Source: an uncultured Clostridia bacterium (GTDB taxonomy: Bacteria; Bacillota; Clostridia; Christensenellales; Aristaeellaceae). Taken from it: a stretch of 64,000 nucleotides of DNA. Location: positions 1 through 64,000 of the forward strand of contig CANQKI010000003.1 of the NCBI GenBank assembly GCA_947624355.1, written 5' to 3'. Under the pieces are notes generated by a model, which was given only the letters and a program-made list of their open reading frames with translations, ran no database searches and was not told where the DNA came from. This document shows positions 51,179 through 60,445 of this stretch, in pieces; position 1 is the first letter of the stretch, and the number at the start of each line of letters is the position of its first letter. A program made the position numbers and the translations under genes.

Positions 51179-52552
51179 TCATTCATCGTGTTCATGCGCA
51201 TACAGGTTTTCCCCATTGGTTTGGATGACCCGGGCATACCAGGCGGCCGAATCCTTCAGGGTTCTTTTTTGCGTGCGGTAATCCACATAAATCAGGCCAA
51301 AGCGCGGATCGTAGCCCCGGCTCCATTCCAGGTTGTCCATAATGGACCAATGGTGATATCCCAGGACCGGCACGCCGTCTTCTATGGCTTTTCCAAGGGA
51401 CAGCAGGTAGCGATGCAGAAAATCGATCCGCTGCATATCGTGCACATGCCCGTCAAGGGAAACCCAGTCCATGCCGGCCATGCCGTTTTCGGTAATCATG
51501 ATGGGCTTTCCGTACCGTTCATAGAAAAACTTGGGGGCATAGTACATAACTTCCGGGGTCACATTCCAATCCAGCGTGGTTTTCGGGCTGCCCTGATAAG
51601 CATCCTCCTGATACCCGTCCTGCGGCGCAGGGTAACTTACGGCACCCTGATATACATTGAACCCGTAAAAGTCAAGCGGCTGGGCAATCATATCCCATTC
51701 TTCCCGGGTAAAACGGGGCAGCCTGTTTCCGAACAATGCTTCCGCTTCGCTGCTGAACCGCCCCAGAAAAATGGGATCGGCCCACCAGCTGTTGCCCAGC
51801 GTATAGGCCCCCGGCAGCACGGCAAAGGATGCCTTGCGCGCGGCCTCGACGTCTTCCGGGGAATTGCTCCGGGGAAGGGGCACGTCGCCTGTCGGCGCCA
51901 TGCCGATCATCAGCGGCTGTTTTCCCTCCTGGCGAAGCGCGGAAACCGCACGGCCATGGGCCAGATAAAAATGTCTGCTGATGCGAAGGACCGTATCCTC
52001 ATCGTTCTGCTCAAAGGGGGCCATGGCGCCGATTTGCAATCCCAATCCAATAAACATCTGGGGTTCATTGAATGTGATCCAGCGCTTCACCCGATCGGAC
52101 AGACGCCTCGCCACGACCCGGGCATACGCTTCAAACCACTTGGGCGAATCGGGGTTCTTCCAGCCGCCCTGTTCATAGAGCGCCTGCGGAAGATCCCAGT
52201 GATAAAGCGTCACCATCGGTTCAATGCCCGCTTCCAGCAGCGCATCCACCAGATCGGAATAAAACTGTAATCCTTTTTCGTTCACCCGGCCAATCCCATC
52301 CGGCAGCACACGCGCCCAGCTGATGGAAAAACGATAGCTTTTCAGCCCGATTTTTTTCATCAGCGCCACGTCTTCCCGCCAGCGGTGATAGTGATCGCAG
52401 GCGATGTCGCCCGTTTCTCCATGCACGATACGGCCCGGTTCATGGGAAAAATGATCCCAGATGCTTTCTTTTTTCCCGTCCTCCAGGTAAGCGCCCTCTA
52501 CCTGATAGGCCGCGGAGGAAGCGCCCCAGAGAAAATCCTTCGGAAAAGGCAT
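51179..52552 (-). CDS. Beta-glucosidase, GH1
   Basis: A 457-residue enzyme of standard length. It starts FPKDFLWGASSAAYQVEGAY, the GH1 N-terminal signature. The acid/base Glu is in WITFNEPQMFIGLG near residue 165 and the nucleophile Glu in MITENGMAG near residue 355. SIMDNLEWSRGYDPRFGLIY is the late substrate-binding block. The absence of a signal peptide and presence in a sugar operon point to cleavage of imported beta-glucosides or 6-phospho-free oligosaccharides. It lies between the GH3 and GH78 genes. Confidence 0.95.
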   Translation of the reverse strand: MPFPKDFLWGASSAAYQVEGAYLEDGKKESIWDHFSHEPGRIVHGETGDIACDHYHRWREDVALMKKIGLKSYRFSISWARVLPDGIGRVNEKGLQFYSDLVDALLEAGIEPMVTLYHWDLPQALYEQGGWKNPDSPKWFEAYARVVARRLSDRVKRWITFNEPQMFIGLGLQIGAMAPFEQNDEDTVLRISRHFYLAHGRAVSALRQEGKQPLMIGMAPTGDVPLPRSNSPEDVEAARKASFAVLPGAYTLGNSWWADPIFLGRFSSEAEALFGNRLPRFTREEWDMIAQPLDFYGFNVYQGAVSYPAPQDGYQEDAYQGSPKTTLDWNVTPEVMYYAPKFFYERYGKPIMITENGMAGMDWVSLDGHVHDMQRIDFLHRYLLSLGKAIEDGVPVLGYHHWSIMDNLEWSRGYDPRFGLIYVDYRTQKRTLKDSAAWYARVIQTNGENLYAHEHDE

Positions 52553-52611
52553 TCCCGTTCATCCTTTCTTTTGAAAAATGCTCCGATCTCCAAAGGAGCG
52601 GAGCAATCAGA

Positions 52612-54285
52612 TCAGAATTTCAGCCAATCCTTCCCGCAGTAGGGATCGGTTGGCGATGAACCCCTGAAAGTGTCCCGGCCCATCAGCTTTTCCACGAGGG
52701 CGTCAAGGGTTTCATTATTGTTGGAATAGCAGTTGACGTAGGTTTTGATCATCGGAACATCCACCAGATGATAGGGATTCGCCAGGGAGCAGAACACCGT
52801 GGGCACCTCATGGACGAACCAGGGCACGTTGTTTCCATGGCCCCAGAAGGTGTACCAGTTGATGCGGTTGGTGGTTTTGTTGCTGGCGTTCTCGATGTTG
52901 CCCAGATACAGCACCGCGTCGAACTGATCGGTAAAGGGCTTGACGCCGAACTGGTAGGTGTCGAAATCCTCGGGCTGATAGAGGGTCACTTCAAAGCCTT
53001 CCGCTGTCAGCTTTTCCTTCATATAGGCGGCGATACGCCCTTCAGAGGGGCAGCCGCCCAGCACCTCCAGCAGCAGACGCCTGGTCTTGCGCGGGTTCAG
53101 CGGCAGATTGTTTTCGGTATCCTTCACCAGCGTGATGGCCTCGTCCGCCATTTCCCGGGCCCAGGCATGGTGCTGCGCACAGCCGATGCAGGCCATATCC
53201 GCTTCATCGGGCATGCGCTTTTCCATAAGGCCCAGGGCTGCCTTCATGGCCAGGATGCGGGTGACCGCTTCATCCACCCGCTCCCAGGTGAGCAGGCCCC
53301 GGCGGATGCCGTCCTTCATGTAGGCCACATCTTCCGGCAGGCTTTTATTGAACAGGAACATATCCGCGCCCGCGGCGATGGAGGCGGGCACGGCGTCCGC
53401 CCGCTTCATGGAGCAATTGAAGCCCACCATGGGCGTGGCGTCGGTGATGATCAGGCCATTGAAGCCCAGGTGTTCCCGCAGAAGGCCGGTCATCAGCTCT
53501 TTCGAGAGCGTTGCGGGCACGGTGCCCTCGGGCAGATCGGGATTCAGCGCGTGCCGCCAGGCGGGATGGTCGATATGGCCCACCATAAAGCTCATGGCCC
53601 CATCCTCGATCAGGCCGCGATATACCTTGCCGTAGGTTGCTTCCCATTCGTCGACGGACATGGTGTTGACGCTGACCAGCAAATGCTGATCCACCTCGTC
53701 CACGCCGTCGCCGGGAAAGTGCTTGACGGATACCGCCACACGGTTTTCATCCGCGCCGCGCTTGTAGGCCTTGCAGAAAGCGAGCACCTTCTCCGGGTCT
53801 TTCCCGTAGGAGCGCACGTTGATAATGGGATTGCGCCAGTTGAGATCCAGATCGCTCACCGGAGCGAAGGCGAAATTGCAGCCGGCAGCCGCCGCCTCCC
53901 TGCAGGAAACATACCCCATACGGTAGGCGTGCTTCGGATCGTCCGTGGCCCCGATCCCCAGCTGCTGGCCGAAAAACGTGCCGTCCTCCAGGTAGCCGGT
54001 GGAGCCGAATTCCAGGTTGGCGGCGCAGAGCAGCGGAATGCGGCTGTTCTCCTGCATGAATCGCAGCGCGCGGCGCACTTCCCCGGACGGGCTGGTTTTG
54101 AACAGCAATCCGCCCACATGGTATTGCAGGAATTCATACCGCAGGTAATTTTCGTCCGCCGAAAAGCCGATGGGGCAAAAAAGCTGGCCCACCTTTTCAT
54201 CCTCGGACATGGAGGAAAGCGTATCCTGAACCCACTTTATCTGCTCATCCGTCAGGCAAAACGGCTTGGCTTTCAGATTCATCAT
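52612..54285 (-). CDS. Glycoside hydrolase family 3 (NagZ-like) enzyme
   Basis: A 557-residue protein. The N-terminal TIM barrel (about 20-350) has AFAPVSDLDLNWRNPIINVR and the KHFPGDGVDEVDQHLL block typical of the NagZ branch of GH3, with the His of a catalytic dyad. The nucleophile Asp is in NGLIITDATPMVGF. A C-terminal alpha/beta domain follows (about 390-557; ITLVKDTENNLPLNPRKT). No signal peptide. NagZ-like enzymes cleave beta-N-acetylglucosaminides or beta-glucosides, and the exact specificity cannot be told. GGAGACGAACG precedes the ATG. It is 12 bp after a permease gene. Confidence 0.9.
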   Translation of the reverse strand: MMNLKAKPFCLTDEQIKWVQDTLSSMSEDEKVGQLFCPIGFSADENYLRYEFLQYHVGGLLFKTSPSGEVRRALRFMQENSRIPLLCAANLEFGSTGYLEDGTFFGQQLGIGATDDPKHAYRMGYVSCREAAAAGCNFAFAPVSDLDLNWRNPIINVRSYGKDPEKVLAFCKAYKRGADENRVAVSVKHFPGDGVDEVDQHLLVSVNTMSVDEWEATYGKVYRGLIEDGAMSFMVGHIDHPAWRHALNPDLPEGTVPATLSKELMTGLLREHLGFNGLIITDATPMVGFNCSMKRADAVPASIAAGADMFLFNKSLPEDVAYMKDGIRRGLLTWERVDEAVTRILAMKAALGLMEKRMPDEADMACIGCAQHHAWAREMADEAITLVKDTENNLPLNPRKTRRLLLEVLGGCPSEGRIAAYMKEKLTAEGFEVTLYQPEDFDTYQFGVKPFTDQFDAVLYLGNIENASNKTTNRINWYTFWGHGNNVPWFVHEVPTVFCSLANPYHLVDVPMIKTYVNCYSNNNETLDALVEKLMGRDTFRGSSPTDPYCGKDWLKF

Positions 54286-54297
54286 CGTTCGTCTCCT

Positions 54298-55293
54298 TCA
54301 GGCATGAGCCTTCTTTTGCTTCATTTTTGCCAGCAGCGCCTGGATGTTGCCCAGCTGGCCGGAGAAAGCATAGAACCCCAGCACGAACACGCCCATGATG
54401 ATCTGCTGCCAGCCGCCCGCGCCCAGGTTCAGGCAATTCAGGCCATAGTTGAGGATTTCCATGCCGATGGCGGCGATGATGATGCCGACGACATCGCAGG
54501 AAGCCAGGCCGATAAACATCCCCATGAACACCGGCACAATGTAGGAGAACATGATGCCGGAGGTGGACAGGCCGGATTGCGGCGTCACCGTATTTTGAGA
54601 AACGTAAATGATGGCGGCCATCCCCAGGATGATACCGGTAAAGATATAAGAAGCGCCAATGTTGCTCTTCTCGTTGATGCCGATGTTTACACCCGCCGTC
54701 TGGTTATTGGCAAGAATCTTTCCTTTGCGGCCCTGCGTGGTGAAATATACGAAAATCACAAAGGCGGCAATCGCAATGCACGTAGGCAGGAAAATGCCCG
54801 GCAAACGGCCGAATACGGCCAGATTGGCAGTGGAATAGAAAGCGCGCACGCCGTTGCCCCCGAACACCAGATAGGTGAGCGATTCAAAGAGCAGGGTCGC
54901 GCCGATGGTACTGATAATGATGGGGACGCGCCCGAAGATATACATGGACGCGGTAAAAGCGCTCAGGGCCACGGAAGTGGCCACGGCCGCCAGCATCGCA
55001 AGGATGGGGCTGTTGGTCTGCAAGCCCACGTTGCCGGCAACGATTGCAGAAAGAATCATGTTTGCGCCGGCGGAAAAGTCAAACCGTCCGTTTTTCAGCT
55101 GGAGCCAGATTGCCAGCGCCACGCAGACCGTCATGCAGGCATTGATCAGCACCTGGCGCGGCATATCGCTCTGCAGAAAGATGAGCTGACCGTTGACATA
55201 GCATTTGTCGTTGGACGCAGTGATTGCCAGCATAACGACAAACATCAATGCCGGGAACAGAAGCGTCAGCAGGGTCTTTTTGATGATTTTCAT
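54298..55293 (-). CDS. RbsC-type sugar ABC transporter permease (second)
   Basis: A 331-residue membrane protein with 8-10 hydrophobic segments (TLLFPALMFVVMLAITAS; ACMTVCVALAIWLQLKNGRF; PIIISTIGATLLFESLTYLV). The DFSAGANMILSAIVAGNVG block matches the RbsC/BPD_transp_2 family. ATG 55293 follows GAGGTGCCATTC. It is separated from the other permease by the binding-protein gene, an unusual order for RbsABC systems. The two permeases probably form a heterodimer served by the double-domain ATPase. Confidence 0.92.
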   Translation of the reverse strand: MKIIKKTLLTLLFPALMFVVMLAITASNDKCYVNGQLIFLQSDMPRQVLINACMTVCVALAIWLQLKNGRFDFSAGANMILSAIVAGNVGLQTNSPILAMLAAVATSVALSAFTASMYIFGRVPIIISTIGATLLFESLTYLVFGGNGVRAFYSTANLAVFGRLPGIFLPTCIAIAAFVIFVYFTTQGRKGKILANNQTAGVNIGINEKSNIGASYIFTGIILGMAAIIYVSQNTVTPQSGLSTSGIMFSYIVPVFMGMFIGLASCDVVGIIIAAIGMEILNYGLNCLNLGAGGWQQIIMGVFVLGFYAFSGQLGNIQALLAKMKQKKAHA

Positions 55294-55382
55294 GAATGGC
55301 ACCTCGTTTCTTGTGGATCGGGAGAGGCGCGCGGTATGCGCCGCGCTTGGCCGGGCAGCGCATACCGTGCGGATAATCCCTG

Positions 55383-56555
55383 TTACTTGGCGATATCTTC
55401 GATGGTCATATGGGCCAGGATGTCGCGCAGGCCGGCATAGGTGGCATCGGGATTGCCAAAGGCGGTCATGTTCAGCACCTGATCGGGCGTAAACATGGCG
55501 TCGGCGGCATTGCCGGTGTAGTAAATGCTGTGAACGAACACGTCCAGGTCTTCATCGCTGTTGATGCAGAACTGGCTGGTGCTGATGCGCTCGGCAGCTT
55601 CGGGCATGTCGGGGAAGTCCACGCCGTTGATCTTGTTCAGGATCAGAACCAGCGGATAGGTGACGGATTCCACAGCGGATACCATGTTCTGCTGGAAGGT
55701 CTGGGTGCCCTTGGTGCCGAAGTTGTTTTCTTCGCCGCCCTCAAAGCCGGTGGTGAAGAGCTTGATGTCCTTATCCACGCCGGCCTGCACCATCACGGGA
55801 TAGACAAAGCTGGTGCCGGCCGCGAAGGAGATGATGCCTTCGATACCGGGATGCTTGGCGAAGTACGTGGTGTCCATGGGAGAGAACATCAGCACGTCCA
55901 CTTCCTCATCCAGGGGATCCACGGTGATGGGCGTTTCGGCCGTCTTATTGTATTCCTCGACGGCTTCCACAAACTGCTGCGCGCCGGTCATCTGGGACGG
56001 GAAGGCCCAGACGGGGAAGATTGCCATAGACACATGGGTCAGGGGCTTTTCGGCACGGGCGTTGTATTCGAGCAGGCTGTTGAACATGGTGGTGCCGATG
56101 GTGGTGTCGTCAGGATTCTGACCGTCGGTCGCGGTGCCCAGGAAGTATTCGCTCTTGAACACGCGGTCATAGTTCTGGGTGTAGGAGGTGTCATAGTCGC
56201 ACAGGTAGCCGGCCAGATACACGCCCGCCATCTCGCATTCCTCGATGATGGAATTGGTGCCCAGATCCATGGTGCAGATGATGCCGTCCACATTGGCGGA
56301 AATCAGGTTCTGGATGGTGGACAGGTTGGCGGATTCGTCGGTCTGGGTCAGCACGGCATAAACGAATTCCACGTTCAGCGCATCGGACAGGGATTCCAGA
56401 TAAGCCTTGGTGGCAGTGACGGCATAGCCGGTATCCTGATAGAAGGCTACGCCGATTTTGGCATGCTTGGGTTCAGCGCTGGCAACGGACATGCAGCCCA
56501 GCGCCATGACGAACACCAGCATCAAAGCGACGAGAGACTTGGTGAACTGTTTCAT
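55383..56555 (-). CDS. Periplasmic-binding-protein-like sugar-binding protein
   Basis: A 390-residue exported protein with a signal peptide (KSLVALMLVFVMALGCMSVA) that ends either at ASA/EP or at the imperfect lipobox ALGC. The mature part has the LacI/RbsB-like fold: KIGVAFYQDTGYAVTATKAY, STIQNLISANVDGIICTMDL, GIEGIISFAAGTSFVYPVMV. It would capture sugars or oligosaccharides for the two permeases on either side. GGAGG lies before the ATG. The ligand is not evident, but beta-glucan or rhamnose-containing oligosaccharides would fit the enzymes of the locus. Confidence 0.9.
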   Translation of the reverse strand: MKQFTKSLVALMLVFVMALGCMSVASAEPKHAKIGVAFYQDTGYAVTATKAYLESLSDALNVEFVYAVLTQTDESANLSTIQNLISANVDGIICTMDLGTNSIIEECEMAGVYLAGYLCDYDTSYTQNYDRVFKSEYFLGTATDGQNPDDTTIGTTMFNSLLEYNARAEKPLTHVSMAIFPVWAFPSQMTGAQQFVEAVEEYNKTAETPITVDPLDEEVDVLMFSPMDTTYFAKHPGIEGIISFAAGTSFVYPVMVQAGVDKDIKLFTTGFEGGEENNFGTKGTQTFQQNMVSAVESVTYPLVLILNKINGVDFPDMPEAAERISTSQFCINSDEDLDVFVHSIYYTGNAADAMFTPDQVLNMTAFGNPDATYAGLRDILAHMTIEDIAK

Positions 56556-56655
56556 GAGTAGGTTCCTCCTTTAAATGTTTTGGAATTTACGCTCCGGAGC
56601 GACGCCAAGGTGCCATCTATGTTTTACCGCCGGGCCGGTAAAATCCGAATCAGGA

Positions 56656-57654
56656 TCAGCGGGGAAGCACGCCGCCGTGTTTGCGGCAGGTGATCAGGAT
56701 AATGACGATGAAAATGGCGGCCTTTACAAAGTTGATCATGTTCAGGTCCACGCCCATGGTCGTCAGGTCATTGGTCAGAAGAACATAGGTCAGCGTACCC
56801 ACCAAAGCGCTGGAAACCTTGGATTTCATGCCGCCGGACAGGGGCATGCCGCCCAGAATCAGGCAAATCATGATATCCATGGCATAGCCGGTGCCAGTGC
56901 CCTTGCCCGCGCTGCCGGTGCGCATCAGCATCACATAAGAGCCGATGGCCACGCACACGCCGAAGGCCATATACGCGATGACCTTCCATTTGGTCGTGTT
57001 CACGCCGCTTTGCGCGGTGGCCGTTTCGTTGGCGCCGATGCCGCGCGTGTACTTGCCCAGTTTTGTGAAACGGGAAAAGTACGTAACCGCCAGCGTAACG
57101 GCCACAATGATCAGAACGAGCACCAGATTATAAGCGCTTCGGTTGGCGGGACGCAGCAGGGAGGTGGGAACGGAAATGGAGTTTGTGCCGGTGCTTTCCA
57201 TCAGCAACAGCTGCGCGCCGGTAAAGAAGAACATGAGGAACAGAGAAGTGACGATGGAAGGCAGCTTCAGCCACACGGCGACTGCGCCGTTGAATGCGCC
57301 GCACAGCAACGCCAGCGCCAGTACCGCCAGGAAGCCCAGGATCACGCCCAGAACACCGCCCACGGCGTTGATAATCATGATCATCAGAATGGCATATACG
57401 CCCACCTGCTGGCCGACGCTGACGTCCATATAGCCCATGGAATAGACGAACACGGCGCCCAGGGCGATGATGATGGTCGGCGCGCTGGTCTGCAGGACCG
57501 TCTGGGCATTATAGGAAAGACGTTTGCCGCCGAAAATCAGGAACAAAATCAAGGTGACCGCCAGGCCGGCGTACGCGGCGATATCATAGACGTGCTTTCC
57601 CAGAAACGCCAGGAAGGAGTTTTGCTTTTCCGCCGGATTGGTTTTCGTGCTCAT
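56656..57654 (-). CDS. RbsC-type sugar ABC transporter permease (first)
   Basis: A 332-residue membrane protein with multiple hydrophobic segments (VYDIAAYAGLAVTLILFLIF; TIIIALGAVFVYSMGYMDVS; VLGVILGFLAVLALALLCGA). MDVSVGQQVGVYAILMIMI and CLILGGMPLSGGMKSKVSSA are RbsC-family blocks. ATG 57654 follows AAGGAGGGAGACAAA, 17 bp after the ATPase stop. With the second permease it would form the translocation channel. Confidence 0.92.
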   Translation of the reverse strand: MSTKTNPAEKQNSFLAFLGKHVYDIAAYAGLAVTLILFLIFGGKRLSYNAQTVLQTSAPTIIIALGAVFVYSMGYMDVSVGQQVGVYAILMIMIINAVGGVLGVILGFLAVLALALLCGAFNGAVAVWLKLPSIVTSLFLMFFFTGAQLLLMESTGTNSISVPTSLLRPANRSAYNLVLVLIIVAVTLAVTYFSRFTKLGKYTRGIGANETATAQSGVNTTKWKVIAYMAFGVCVAIGSYVMLMRTGSAGKGTGTGYAMDIMICLILGGMPLSGGMKSKVSSALVGTLTYVLLTNDLTTMGVDLNMINFVKAAIFIVIILITCRKHGGVLPR

Positions 57655-57671
57655 TTTGTCTCCCTCCTTCA

Positions 57672-59177
57672 TTAAATCACGTATTCGATCATGTCCGTTT
57701 CGGACAGTTCGGGACTGCGTTCCAATTCTCCGGATACCTTGAAATCCTTCATCACGATGATGCGGTCCGCCATGCCGATGAGCTCAGCCATTTCTTCGCT
57801 GATGAGCAGGATAGCCTTTCCCTGCTTCTTCATTTCACCGATCAAAGCATACATGGCCTGCTTCACGCCGATATCCACGCCGCGTGTAGGACAGTCCATA
57901 ATCAGCACGTCGGACCCCTTGGCCGTCCATTTGCCGAAGGAAACCTTCTGCTTGTTTCCGCCGGACAGTGTATTGACCCATTGTTTGCCGTTATTGCATT
58001 TGATGCGGAAGGAGTCGATTTCCTTTTTGGCCATTTTCTTTTCTGCCGCTGGGCTAATGAACGTGGCGTGCGACAGGGCGGGCAGGGAAGGAAGCACGAT
58101 GTTTTCCCCGATCGCCGCTTCCAGGATCAGCGCTTCTTTGTCGCGGTTCTTGGAGATATAGCCGATCCCTTCTTTGATGGCCTGATAGCAGTTTGTAATC
58201 TCCTTGCCGTTGCGCAGCACTTTTCCGCCCGCCAGCTTTTCCAGGCCGAACGCGGCGCGGCCGATCTCGTGCATGCCGCAGCCGCTGAGGCCGCCGAAGC
58301 CGATGATTTCTCCTTTATGCAGCTTCAGGGAGAAATGCTCGATGGGGCCGAACGTGATATCCTGCAGTTCCAGCGCCACCTCTGGCAAGTGCGACGTATC
58401 GTAATCTTCCCGATAGTAGGCTTCGCCGATTTCACGGCCCACCATCATGTAACGGATGCGCTGCACGGCGTCCGGCGCGTCCATTTCGGCACGGTCCAGG
58501 TGGCCGATGATTTCGCCGTCCCGCAGCACGGTCAAATCGGTGCACTGTTCCAGAATCTCATCCATATCGTGAGAAATGAAAATGACCGATTTCCCTTCAT
58601 CCTTCATTTTGTGGATCAGCTTGTAGAGAATGTTGCGGCCTTCCAGCGACAGGGCCGTGGTGGTTTCGTCCACCACGAACACCTGCGTGTCGTCGGATAC
58701 GCACCGCACGATCTCAATCAGCTTGCGGTCCTCGAAACCGTACTTGTTGATGCTGTCCGCCGCCTTGATGTGGGAAATGCCGAAATCGTCCAGCATTTTC
58801 TGGGCCGCTTCCGTCACTTTCTTCATGTTGACGATTCTGAATTTCGAGAATTCATCAAACTGCCCGGCAAAGATGTTTTCCGCTACGGTGCAGTCTGGAA
58901 TCGTATTGGCTTCCTGCAGTACCATGCTGATGCCCTTTTCCTGGGCTTCCACCATGGTGGAGGGGTTCCAGGGCTGCCCGTGATAGAACATTTCCCCGCT
59001 GGTTGCCTTCTGCATGCCGGAGATAATGGAAGTGATGGTGGATTTCCCACTGCCGTTTTCTCCCACCAGCCCCCGAATCTGGCCGGCGTAGAATTTCATA
59101 TCCACGCCGCGCAGCGCACGGGTCGGGCCAAAGTTTTTGACCACGTTCCTGACCTCGATGACGACTTCGTTGCTCAT
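57672..59177 (-). CDS. RbsA/MglA-type sugar ABC transporter ATPase (two domains)
   Basis: A 501-residue tandem ATPase. N-terminal domain: Walker A GENGSGKSTITSIISG near residue 39, Q-loop LQEANTIPD, and a degenerate signature (SINKYGFEDRKLIEIVRC instead of LSxGxxQ). Walker B contains VFVVDETTTALS. C-terminal domain: the degenerate Walker A GFGGLSGCGMHEIG usual in this class, signature LSGGNKQKVSFGKW, and LIMDCPTRGVDIG. ATG 59177 has GTGAGGAAGAAC upstream. It powers import with the two RbsC-like permeases. Confidence 0.93.
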   Translation of the reverse strand: MSNEVVIEVRNVVKNFGPTRALRGVDMKFYAGQIRGLVGENGSGKSTITSIISGMQKATSGEMFYHGQPWNPSTMVEAQEKGISMVLQEANTIPDCTVAENIFAGQFDEFSKFRIVNMKKVTEAAQKMLDDFGISHIKAADSINKYGFEDRKLIEIVRCVSDDTQVFVVDETTTALSLEGRNILYKLIHKMKDEGKSVIFISHDMDEILEQCTDLTVLRDGEIIGHLDRAEMDAPDAVQRIRYMMVGREIGEAYYREDYDTSHLPEVALELQDITFGPIEHFSLKLHKGEIIGFGGLSGCGMHEIGRAAFGLEKLAGGKVLRNGKEITNCYQAIKEGIGYISKNRDKEALILEAAIGENIVLPSLPALSHATFISPAAEKKMAKKEIDSFRIKCNNGKQWVNTLSGGNKQKVSFGKWTAKGSDVLIMDCPTRGVDIGVKQAMYALIGEMKKQGKAILLISEEMAELIGMADRIIVMKDFKVSGELERSPELSETDMIEYVI

Positions 59178-59287
59178 GTTCTTCCTCACATCCTGTCTGA
59201 AATTGATACGGTCGCAATGATGTTTTGTTCAGGGAATAACCTTCTATTTTAAGGAATCCCGCTTTTCCAAGCCGGTATTCCTTAAAC

Positions 59288-60427
59288 TCAGCGGTATTTC
59301 AGCCAGCCATGCTGAATGCACTTGCGAAAGTCCCAGGCGTCAGGCCGATCCTCTGTCACTTTATAGCTCCAGTACGCGCCGCCCTCCACCTGATCCCAGG
59401 CTTCCATATGCGCGTCGGCCAGCTGACGGTATAAGGCCCGGGCTTTTTCATCATTTTCGGCGTTCTTAATATCTTCCATATTCTGCACCAGGCACCATTC
59501 GCCCACCATGACAGGATGGTGCTCCGCGGCCTGCAAAACATCTTTCAGAAAGATTTCCCGAATCAGCTTCAAATAGTTTTCCATAATCAGCCCGCCATGG
59601 ATCTCCCCGCCGTTTGCCTGGTAAGCGTATGCGGAGGGCAGGCCGTTATAGGCAAACATGCCTTCAGAGAAGGTCAGGTATTTGTGCGCATCCAGCCAGA
59701 CGCCGGGATATTCTTCCTTTGGCATGAAGTCCGCCCAGCGGGAAAGATCGAACTGATCCGACAGGACAATCACGGCATCCTTGGGCAATAAGGGCTTGAT
59801 GCGCCGGTACACATCCAAATAGAATTGCTTTAAAAAAGTATCCGGGACAGCTTCAGACTGCGCAACGCGTTCAGGATAACGGTCCTTGAACAAAAATGCG
59901 TTCATCGCCATAATGTGATCGCTGGCGGGCTCGTTGATCGGCCCGATGCCGAACAGCGCGGGGCTGGCGGCGTATCGTTTTGCCAGTTTTTCCAGCAGCT
60001 GCAGGCTTTCTTCCACATACTCCGGGTGCTTGTGCCAGGTGCACAGGCCGCATGCGCCGCTGTTGTCAAATCCGTTCTGGCCGCCGCGCACGGAATGCAG
60101 ATCGATCAGCACCTTGATACCGTATTTTTCCGCCCATTGGAAAGCCTTGTCCAGACAGTCGATCGAGGCCGGGCGCCCCGGTTCGCCATAGATATAATAC
60201 GGAATGGGAATGCGCACCATATTGACGCCCGCATACGCCATAAAGGAAAAATCGTCTTCCGTAATATAGCTTTCGTAGTGCTTCCGCAGCCGTCTGCAGG
60301 CTTCCTGTTCAGGGAGCTGCGAGAAAAAGTCCAGCTCATCCTCGCCGTCGATCCCCTCGAACAATGCTGGCTGCATCCATTTTTCAAGCGAAAGCCAGTT
60401 GCCCAGGTTCACGCCCCGCAGCTTCAT
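59288..60427 (-). CDS. Glycoside hydrolase family 5, exo-1,3-beta-glucanase-like (copy A)
   Basis: A 379-residue TIM-barrel enzyme starting KLRGVNLGNWLSLEKWMQP, the pattern of GH5 exo-beta-1,3-glucanases. The acid/base Glu is in GIGPINEPASD and the nucleophile Glu in PVMVGEWCLVQN. VLIDLHSVRGGQNGFDNSG is a barrel block. There is no signal peptide, unlike most secreted GH5 enzymes. ATG 60427 follows GGAAGGAGG. It is a diverged paralogue of the next gene upstream (60446-61621), with the same motifs in the same order. Confidence 0.92.
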   Translation of the reverse strand: MKLRGVNLGNWLSLEKWMQPALFEGIDGEDELDFFSQLPEQEACRRLRKHYESYITEDDFSFMAYAGVNMVRIPIPYYIYGEPGRPASIDCLDKAFQWAEKYGIKVLIDLHSVRGGQNGFDNSGACGLCTWHKHPEYVEESLQLLEKLAKRYAASPALFGIGPINEPASDHIMAMNAFLFKDRYPERVAQSEAVPDTFLKQFYLDVYRRIKPLLPKDAVIVLSDQFDLSRWADFMPKEEYPGVWLDAHKYLTFSEGMFAYNGLPSAYAYQANGGEIHGGLIMENYLKLIREIFLKDVLQAAEHHPVMVGEWCLVQNMEDIKNAENDEKARALYRQLADAHMEAWDQVEGGAYWSYKVTEDRPDAWDFRKCIQHGWLKYR

Positions 60428-60445
60428 TCCCACCGCCTCCTTCCG